Assembly (NCBI GenBank): GCA_013822765.1 | Contig: PNKY01000002.1 | Location: 780,114 to 844,113, forward strand | Origin: Rhodospirillum sp. | Lineage (GTDB): Bacteria > Pseudomonadota > Alphaproteobacteria > Dongiales > Dongiaceae | DNA length: 64,000 bases | Reading direction: 5' to 3' | Shown: positions 58,279-64,000 of the stretch, in pieces | Layout: every line of letters begins with the position of its first letter | Position numbering within the stretch: position 1 is the stretch's first letter | Notes under the pieces: model-generated | Seen by the model: only the letters and a program-made list of their open reading frames with translations | Database searches by the model: none | Told to the model about the DNA's origin: nothing | Program-made: the position numbers and the translations under genes

Positions 58279-58368
58279 GGATGGGTGGCCGAGTGGTTTA
58301 AGGCACCGGTCTTGAAAACCGGCGTGGGGGCAACCCCACCGTGAGTTCGAATCTCACCCCATCCGCCA
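58279..58368 (+). tRNA. tRNA-Ser (anticodon UGA)
   Basis: The gene is 90 bases long with encoded CCA at 58366-58368. The acceptor stem GGATGGG / CCCATCC pairs fully. The anticodon stem CCGGT / ACCGG closes the loop CTTGAAA, giving TGA at 58313-58315, which reads serine. The long variable arm (GTGGGGGCAACCCCAC) is typical of serine tRNA, and the T arm has GTTCGAATC. Gene content and base composition change immediately after it. Confidence 0.97.
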
Positions 58369-58444
58369 AAACGTCAAACGCAGAAGCGGTTTTGGGAACC
58401 GATGGCCTGAAATCGGGTTGGGTGCTCGGCTGCGAGCTGGCGCT

Positions 58445-58858
58445 ATGAACTTTGTCTATACAGACGACCTCGATGGCATTTCCGTTCTTCTGGTCGAAGA
58501 CGAGGCACTCGTTGCCATCGATGTGAAATCCATCCTCGAGATGGCTGGCGGCAGAGTAGTCGGTCCCGCATTTAGCCTTAGCCAGGGTTTCAACTGCGCC
58601 GAACGAAGCCGGATCGATTGCGCGGTCCTGGATGTAAACCTGCACAATGAGAGTGTGTTCAAGCTCGCGGATGTCCTCGTCGATCGCGGCATTCCGGTTG
58701 TCTTCTTGAGCGCACATTCACTTGATGCTGCACCCCCACACCATCGGAGACGCTGTCTCGTTCGCAAGCCATTCAACACGTTCAGCCTGATCCAGGCGAT
58801 CCGAACAGCGGTCGCGGGGAACCGAGCGCCTGCGGTCCCAATTTCCGCCGCGATATAG
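58445..58858 (+). CDS. Single-domain response regulator (CheY-like)
   Basis: This 137-residue protein is a lone receiver domain without output domain: the acidic pocket E18-D19 in LLVEDEALVA, phosphoacceptor D63 in AVLDVNLHNESV, S89 in VVFLSAHS and K108 in VRKPF. The LDVNL...LADVL...IPVVFLSAH pattern is that of receivers paired with HWE-type kinases. ATG at 58445 is chosen. A partner kinase is not in the window. It is the first gene after the tRNA. Confidence 0.85.
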   Translation: MNFVYTDDLDGISVLLVEDEALVAIDVKSILEMAGGRVVGPAFSLSQGFNCAERSRIDCAVLDVNLHNESVFKLADVLVDRGIPVVFLSAHSLDAAPPHHRRRCLVRKPFNTFSLIQAIRTAVAGNRAPAVPISAAI

Positions 58859-58927
58859 CCGCCATCGTCACCAGGTTGGTTGATGCTAGAGCGGTTATGG
58901 GAAACTCACCGAACCAGGAGAACGCGC

Positions 58928-60067
58928 ATGGGGCCACCGTTCATTCCTAAAACCGTTACTTCCGAGATCGAAACTGGCCTCTATACGGAGGGGTTTGCGG
59001 CCATCCTTTCAGAACGTGAAGCGCTTGCGCCAATTTCGGCGCCCGTCGAGGCACGTCGCCCTATGCATGGCCATCGAGGCCCCTCCGATGACGTGCGACA
59101 TCTACCAGCTCTCAAAGCCGCGGCACTTGGCTGGCTCCTGTTGCTCGGCAGTGGCGCTGCCTCGTGGTATGCGATCGTCAGCCCGATGCAGCGCACTCCG
59201 ACGATAGTTACAAGCCTGGCTACGACTTCACTCCATATTCGTCCGACCAGCATGCCAAATTCGCGGCTCATCCAAGGCGAAAACCCTCTCACCGGCGCCG
59301 TGCAAGCGGTGGCAGCTGCTGACGAATTTGTGCTCGCGATGATAGATCCTATCTTTCCCAAGCCTACGGAAATAAAGGTCGAAACAGCTGCCCTTTTGAC
59401 ACCAGCTACCGTTCTGCCGTCACCAACGACGGATAGGCCAGCCCGCGATTTGGTAGTATCGGCCGCCGTTGAACCCACTCTGAGTGCCCCGCCATCGACC
59501 CACCCGAACGATACGATCGGCGCGCGGCCGGGTGACGAACTAGAAAACCCGCATACCGTTCGAAATGGGGAAGTCAAAGAGGCGCTCGGGAATCCATTCG
59601 ATGATCTGTATCCCGAAAAGCCACAGCGCGCCTTGTCGAAGATTTCGACTGCCTCCCGCGAAGGGACAAGAAGCAGCGGCGCGGATGTTCCTGACGCCAA
59701 GGGTGACACGCGCGACGCCACCTCTCATACAGGCTTGCAAGGCCCGAAGCCTGCGGGCGGCGCACCTAGCGGCAGCAGCCAAGGTAAGAAGGAGAGTAAG
59801 AGCGACAACGGTGGCCACGGCTCTAGTGGTCCTGCAAGCGGGGGTAAAGGTCCCAAAGCCGGCAAAGACAAGCCTTCAGCCGGCAAAAGCGCTCCCGCTG
59901 GTCTCCAAGACAATCACAGATCGAACGGCGGTAAGCCGTCCCCGAGAAAAGCTGATCAGAATCAGAAGAGCGACGCCGACAAAAAGAACAAGGACAAGCC
60001 TGGAAAGGACAAGGACAAGCCTGGAAAGGATAAGGACGACAACGCAAAGGGCAAAGGCCCCCACTGA
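58928..60067 (+). CDS. Membrane protein with long low-complexity lysine/glycine tail, unknown function
   Basis: This 379-residue protein has one predicted membrane helix at about 64-84 (ALGWLLLLGSGAASWYAIV region). Residues 90-260 are Thr/Pro/Ser-rich, and the C-terminal 120 residues are Gly, Ser, Asp and Lys rich. Near the end an imperfect tandem repeat reads KDKPGKDKDKPGKDKDD. It is likely mostly disordered outside the membrane. ATG at 58928 has AGGAG seven bases upstream. I recognise no domain. Codon usage and lower GC resemble neighbouring accessory genes. Confidence 0.7.
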   Translation: MGPPFIPKTVTSEIETGLYTEGFAAILSEREALAPISAPVEARRPMHGHRGPSDDVRHLPALKAAALGWLLLLGSGAASWYAIVSPMQRTPTIVTSLATTSLHIRPTSMPNSRLIQGENPLTGAVQAVAAADEFVLAMIDPIFPKPTEIKVETAALLTPATVLPSPTTDRPARDLVVSAAVEPTLSAPPSTHPNDTIGARPGDELENPHTVRNGEVKEALGNPFDDLYPEKPQRALSKISTASREGTRSSGADVPDAKGDTRDATSHTGLQGPKPAGGAPSGSSQGKKESKSDNGGHGSSGPASGGKGPKAGKDKPSAGKSAPAGLQDNHRSNGGKPSPRKADQNQKSDADKKNKDKPGKDKDKPGKDKDDNAKGKGPH

Positions 60068-60648
60068 AAGAGGTGCCGGTTTGCAGGGCGCCAGATCTGG
60101 TCTGGATCATACGCGCGAACGCGAGTTCTTACGCCGAGTTCCGACGGAGCCCAGCCGTAAGGTAGAGGATTCGCGATGGCTTCGGCTCTCGCCTCTGGCG
60201 TTATGCTGTCCCAATACCGCAACTGGCATTGCGGCCCGGACGTTGCGCCCCTTCTGAGTGGAGACCGAGAGAAAAGTCGGCGAAGTCGTCAGTAAAGCGG
60301 ACGCGCAACGACTTCGCCGTCTGTGCGATCGAAGCATCGGGGACGGATGTTTCCAGACCTGCACATGGCGAAGTAAGCCGGGCGCATCGGAAATGTTCCC
60401 GTAGCCTCGGCGCCTGAAGCACCTCCGAAGCATGCCGATGCTCCGCCGCTCGCGCCTGCTTCTCAGCCTCGCGTCAACGATCCTAAGCAGGTTCAGGTAG
60501 CGGGAAGGCGGGAGCAACAACGAGAACATCGATGTTGCGTTGCCCGCAACAAGACCGAGCTTCCATCACATTCAAGTCCAAGGAACTAAATGGGTTGTCT
60601 TAGGGTTGCCAGCATCTACCAAGCTGCACGCGCTCGAAAGTTCCGGTG
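60068..60648. other. Non-coding stretch before the sulfotransferase gene
   Basis: No open frame here looks like a real gene by codon choice or recognisable motif. Its only notable structure is a stem-loop at 60278-60319. Several overlapping short frames on both strands are judged spurious. It could hold a promoter or the remains of a gene. Confidence 0.5.
60278..60319. repeat. Stem-loop of 12 perfect base pairs
   Basis: CGGCGAAGTCGT (60278-60289) and ACGACTTCGCCG (60308-60319) are perfectly complementary, separated by 18 bases. No T-run follows on either side. It may fold in an RNA, or be a recombination or protein-binding site. Confidence 0.5.
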
Positions 60649-61575
60649 ATGCATACGGCGACCTTTTTCATAGCTACCGCTCGCTCAGGAACGCAGTGGG
60701 TTTGTCACTCTTTGCGAACTGTTTTTGGAGACTTACTCGCGATCGAGCACGAGCCGATCAAGTATGCCTACTCTCCAAAGCGTTGTCTGCGCAATCCAAG
60801 CGCGCTTGCGACGCTTCGTACTTATCCGATGGTCCGACGACACTTGGACAAAATTCACAGGACCCTGAAAGATCGGCCGTACGTTGAAGTCGGTTTCCCG
60901 GCGTTCGCCGCAGCGCCCTTGCTACTTGAAGAGTTTGGCTCACATCTGCGCCTAGTCCACCTTACGAGGCACCCACTACGAACGGCCGCCTCCATTGTGA
61001 CTCATAGGTGGTTTGATCCCAGGGAACGCCCGGACATTATGGCCGATGTCGCTCTTACGCCCACGGATCATGGTGTACGGCTGCACCACTATGCTGGTCG
61101 ATGGCCCCAGATGAGTCCATTTGAGAAAGCTTTATTTAACTGGACGGAAGTACATCTCTACGGTTTAGAAGTTCGAGACCAGTCCATTATCCCCGTTCTT
61201 CGGGTCCGCTTCGAGGATCTCCTAACGCAGAAGGCGGCTGGCTTTGCATTCTTGGACTTTCTTGATTTGCCACATCGATTCGAATGGGGCACTGCAGCCA
61301 CAACGAAAGTCGACAACTTTCAAAAGAAGACCGAGAACAAAATAGACTGGTCGACAACTCGTACGCTCCCCGAGATGGCTGATCTGGCGGTAGCGCTCGG
61401 CTACGACTTGGAAGCGGTCTCGGAGCGGAAGCTTCGGTCGCGCTATTATGAGTCTTTGGCCGAGAAAACTGAGCGGCGACTTAAGCGCTTTGGCCGGCGA
61501 ATAGCCACTTATTGTGGGCGCTCGTTCGCGCTGATGATCGGAGAGCAATGGTGGATTCTGACCTTGGGTACGTAA
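60649..61575 (+). CDS. Sulfotransferase-like protein
   Basis: This 308-residue protein has two PAPS-binding motifs of sulfotransferases: the 5'-phosphosulfate loop ATARSGTQW at about 9-17 and the 3'-phosphate region LTRHPLRTAASIV at about 105-117 (R107, S115). No signal peptide or membrane helix is evident. It may transfer sulfate to a glycan or lipid, consistent with a nearby glycosyltransferase, but the acceptor is not known. The start is ATG 60649 or the GTG one codon earlier. GC content is lower than in the core genes. Confidence 0.78.
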   Translation: MHTATFFIATARSGTQWVCHSLRTVFGDLLAIEHEPIKYAYSPKRCLRNPSALATLRTYPMVRRHLDKIHRTLKDRPYVEVGFPAFAAAPLLLEEFGSHLRLVHLTRHPLRTAASIVTHRWFDPRERPDIMADVALTPTDHGVRLHHYAGRWPQMSPFEKALFNWTEVHLYGLEVRDQSIIPVLRVRFEDLLTQKAAGFAFLDFLDLPHRFEWGTAATTKVDNFQKKTENKIDWSTTRTLPEMADLAVALGYDLEAVSERKLRSRYYESLAEKTERRLKRFGRRIATYCGRSFALMIGEQWWILTLGT

Positions 61576-61806
61576 GCGACTACACTGGGCACCCTTTATT
61601 CAGAGTTGCCTAACGCGCCGACCATCTACTTACTGGCCGTTATTCCTAGGAGATCTCTTGAATTAGTAGTCGACTCGAGAATCACAACGGCGCCGGAACA
61701 AACACCACGTGAATGCATTGATCCCGCGATTGGCGATGGTAAATTTTCGTCATATCGGTCGCGGAGAGGGCCTTCGCGCATAGCGTTACCGCAGGCGGTT
61801 GCAGGC

Positions 61807-62817
61807 ATGACCAGCATCTTTGCCGTGATTCTGACCTTTAATCGTAGAGACTTGGTAACGCGCTGCCTCGAAAGCATTTTCGCGCAGTCGCACGCCTGTG
61901 ATCGCGTCGTTGTTATCGACAATTGCAGTTCCGACGGAACGGCGGAAATGCTCCGCGAGGATTGGGGCGATCGTGTCGAAGTTCACACACTGTCTCGAAA
62001 CATCGGTGCTTCCGGTGGCTTTAACGCCGGCATCCGGGTTGCCTATCAGAGCGGCGCAGATTTCGTGTGGGTGATGGATGACGACGTGCTGCCCGAAAAG
62101 GATGCGCTGGCGAAGTTGGTTGAAGCTGACCAATTCCTTGCCGATCGCGGCGTAGCACGAGCGTTTGTCCTTTCTTCAGCGTGGACCGAAGATGGCAATG
62201 TCACGAACGTCCCGAAGATCGACACACGCCCCGACGCAAGAGGCTATGAGACCTGGCCATTCTATCTGGACCGGAGGATAGTGCCGGTGACGCGCGCGAC
62301 CTTCGTTTCGATTCTTCTGCCCCGGTCCATCATCGCCCAATACGGATTGCCTCTCGCACCCATGTTCATATGGGGCGAGGATTCCGAATATACGCTTCGG
62401 ATCACCGAGAGATGTCCGGGGTTTCTTGTGTCGGAAAGCCGAGTTCGGCATTTAAGACAGCTAAGCGGCGCCGTAAGCATCCTGACGGAAGTCGATAAGA
62501 CTCGGCTGAAATATCATCGCCATTTCATCCGGAATCATATGTACATGGCGCGCGTTTACGGCGCCAAGCTGGATTTTCTCCGCCATACTGTGCGGCAAGT
62601 TCAATTGCTTCTGAAGCTGGCCAGAGCGCACAACATCGAAAAGGCCCGGATTGTCTTGACCGGAATTCTCGAGAGCTTCTGGTTTCATCCCTCTGTCGAA
62701 GCAGCCCACGCGCCATCGGACCGACTGGGCGTCAAAATCAGGTGCGATCATCCAATCGCGCCCGCGGCATCAGAGGACATAAGGTCGCTTGGCCACTCCG
62801 CAGGATCCCTGACTTAG
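61807..62817 (+). CDS. Family 2 glycosyltransferase
   Basis: This 336-residue enzyme is a GT-A glycosyltransferase: FAVILTFNRRDLVTRCLESI at the start, VVVIDNCSSDGT, NIGASGGFNAGIR and the metal-binding WVMDDDV (91-93). The NxGASGGFN block and later MFIWGEDSEY are typical of galactofuranosyl- or rhamnosyltransferases. I choose ATG at 61807, where the family homology begins; the open frame extends back to 61606 without clear motifs. It probably adds a sugar to a surface polymer. 61576-61806 holds no other gene. Confidence 0.85.
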   Translation: MTSIFAVILTFNRRDLVTRCLESIFAQSHACDRVVVIDNCSSDGTAEMLREDWGDRVEVHTLSRNIGASGGFNAGIRVAYQSGADFVWVMDDDVLPEKDALAKLVEADQFLADRGVARAFVLSSAWTEDGNVTNVPKIDTRPDARGYETWPFYLDRRIVPVTRATFVSILLPRSIIAQYGLPLAPMFIWGEDSEYTLRITERCPGFLVSESRVRHLRQLSGAVSILTEVDKTRLKYHRHFIRNHMYMARVYGAKLDFLRHTVRQVQLLLKLARAHNIEKARIVLTGILESFWFHPSVEAAHAPSDRLGVKIRCDHPIAPAASEDIRSLGHSAGSLT

Positions 62818-63040
62818 CGTTCCAGAACCGGGCCGCGGCGCTCCCCTCCAACAATGGCCACGAGGCGTCCTTATCGGAGATGACGGTCACTAGCAGTGGC
62901 CATTGGATGCCGAGACGAGGATCGCTGTGCCGTACGCCCCCGTTCCGCTTCTTGGCTAGCGATCACACCCACGCGAGGCCCGCCGGCGCGGCCCGCGAAA
63001 CGGGGGTGGGGCCTGCTACAGTTGCTACTCTGCTACTCGG

Positions 63041-63262
63041 TCAATCGACGCCATAGACGCGAACCCAGATCGGATTGCTTTTCACGGCCGAGATTTCTGA
63101 TGGGTCGGGAATGACTCTTCCAACTTCCATCATAGCGGAACAGACTTTTCGGGCGGCTTGGATCGCATGCGAAATGGCCGATTCCATTTCGACGGATCTC
63201 CCCGTCGCACACCTAAAATCCGGCACTAGAGCGACCCAACCGTATTCGTGGGGATAGATCAC
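63041..63262 (-). CDS. HicB-like small protein
   Basis: This frame of about 73 residues resembles the HicB antitoxin fold: YPHEYGWVALVPDFRCATGRS followed by the helical EMESAISHAIQAARKVC. The start is GTG 63262; no ATG is in phase upstream. No linked HicA toxin gene was found, so it may be an orphan or a decayed pair. 62818-63040 and 63263-63522 hold no recognisable gene. Confidence 0.45.
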   Translation of the reverse strand: MIYPHEYGWVALVPDFRCATGRSVEMESAISHAIQAARKVCSAMMEVGRVIPDPSEISAVKSNPIWVRVYGVD

Positions 63263-63522
63263 TAAGACGTAACCGCGCTTCTCCCTTTCTCGCGCCGCGC
63301 CATCCGCCGATGCAACGGCTGGCCGGCGAAAGCCTAGGCCGTGTACCCATAAAACCCAGCGGCGTGATGCGACGAACGCAATGTCCGCTTTGCCCCGCTA
63401 TTGCTTCAGCCGCTTCGCATTTGGGCTAGACGGGGACATCAAGGCGCACCCGTGACTTCCCAATCGTTCCTTTCTCTGCAAAATGGCATCGGTCAAAGAT
63501 CGTCATTGGGGTGGGAAATTAC

Positions 63523-64000
63523 ATGGCAGACCAGAAAATTCGCTTCGACGATGGAGCCAGCTACGAGCAGATGATGGGAATTTGGAGCCGGTCCGCTGGC
63601 GAGATATTCCTTGATTGGTTGGCGCCTCCCTTAGGTTTGCGGTGGATCGACATTGGTTGCGGCAACGGGGCCTTCACTGAACTACTGTTCGAGCGATGTA
63701 GCCCCGCGGAGGTCCAAGGGATCGATCCATCCGAAGAGCAGCTCGCGTTTGCACGCACCCGACCCGGGTCGCGCTTGGCAAAGTTTCACCAAGGCGATGC
63801 TATGGCCCTGCCTTTCGCCGACAGCAGCTTCGATGCGGCGGTGATGGCATTGGTCCTTGTGTTCGTTCCAGACCCCGCGAAGGGTGTCAGCGAAATGGTT
63901 CGAGTAGTTGTCCCCGGCGGGGCAGTTGTGACCTACATGTGGGACATGTGGGGTGGCAGATCTCCGCTCGATCCAATCCACTCCGAGATACAGGCAATGG
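63523..64000 (+). CDS. SAM-dependent methyltransferase (3' end cut by window)
   Basis: The visible 159 residues are the N-terminal part of a class I methyltransferase: WIDIGCGNGAFTELLFERC (41-59), then VQGIDPSEEQLAFA, DAMALPFADSSFDAAVMALVLVFV and MVRVVVPGGAVVTYMWDMWGG. The frame has no stop before the window end. ATG at 63523 has GGGGTGGGAAATT upstream. The substrate is unknown; the UbiE/Methyltransf_11 type is closest. Confidence 0.85.
   Translation, partial: MADQKIRFDDGASYEQMMGIWSRSAGEIFLDWLAPPLGLRWIDIGCGNGAFTELLFERCSPAEVQGIDPSEEQLAFARTRPGSRLAKFHQGDAMALPFADSSFDAAVMALVLVFVPDPAKGVSEMVRVVVPGGAVVTYMWDMWGGRSPLDPIHSEIQAM

Noticed and set aside
59992..60045. Imperfect direct repeats near the 3' end of the low-complexity gene as a CRISPR or minisatellite
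   Set aside because: Only two or three in-frame copies of a Lys/Asp/Pro/Gly coding unit without spacers; it is part of a protein repeat.
60107..60529. A 140-residue minus-strand frame in the gap before the sulfotransferase
   Set aside because: No recognisable motif or ribosome binding site, and Arg/Ser-rich shadow composition.
61606..61806. Longer N terminus for the GT2 gene
   Set aside because: The added residues show no family motif and precede the conserved start of the GT-A domain.

Overview
The window is a GC-rich, densely packed chromosome segment from an alphaproteobacterium. The lineage call rests on several arrangements typical of that class: a fused ispDF, a pdhA-pdhB-pdhC set whose E1-beta carries its own lipoyl domain, the run dusB-ntrB-ntrC-ntrY-ntrX-trkA-dat-hfq-hflX, the order rlpA-dacA-tmk-holB-metG-tatD, a Bfd/Bfr pair, and a DddQ-like cupin. 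The ntr-trk-hfq order suggests a Rhodospirillales-type organism, but the genus cannot be assigned from the sequence alone.

Layout. 1-2193 is a cobalt-type nitrile hydratase operon with an unusual order (beta, alpha, second beta, accessory protein); its first gene is cut by the window edge. 2218-2305 holds two inverted copies of a REP-like palindrome. 2333-5111 has a class III adenylate/guanylate cyclase, an iron-storage pair (bfd and bfr, with two Fur-type palindromes around the bfd promoter) and a DMSP-lyase-like cupin. That cupin is the last gene of a minus-strand operon, ppiD-trpE-glycosyltransferase-cupin (4476-9940). 10106-25748 is a long plus-strand run of central metabolism: tpiA, secG, pyrG, kdsA, a decayed P-loop gene, yihY, eno, ftsB, the complete pyruvate dehydrogenase complex with lpdA and lipA, and a Coq10/RatA protein. 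Four small membrane-anchored or secreted proteins sharing an exact cysteine pattern sit between pdhC and lpdA; I consider them the most interesting undescribed feature here.

25730-28204 (minus) holds ispDF, a CinA/PncC amidohydrolase and a DUF429 protein. 28255-42849 (plus) carries a CcsA/YpjD-like protein, the nitrogen regulatory set NtrBC/NtrYX, TrkA, a D-amino-acid transaminase, HAD, Hfq, HflX, an inositol-phosphatase-like protein and a hydroxyisobutyrate-dehydrogenase-like protein. 42969-50589 is a mosaic of accessory enzymes: a variant arginase-family protein with a MarR regulator, VOC, haloacid dehalogenase, methyltransferase, MazG, a frameshifted P-loop kinase, GNAT, a flavin-binding stress protein and CorA. 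50864-58004 (minus) is the conserved rlpA-dacA-tmk-holB-metG-tatD-MBL cluster for cell envelope and replication.

From the tRNA-Ser(UGA) gene at 58279-58368 to the window end, base composition drops, genes are widely spaced and functions become accessory: a lone receiver domain, a low-complexity membrane protein, a sulfotransferase, a family-2 glycosyltransferase, a HicB-like orphan and a methyltransferase cut by the edge. This looks like the start of a horizontally acquired surface-modification region next to a tRNA. No rRNA, CRISPR array, transposase or integrase was seen.
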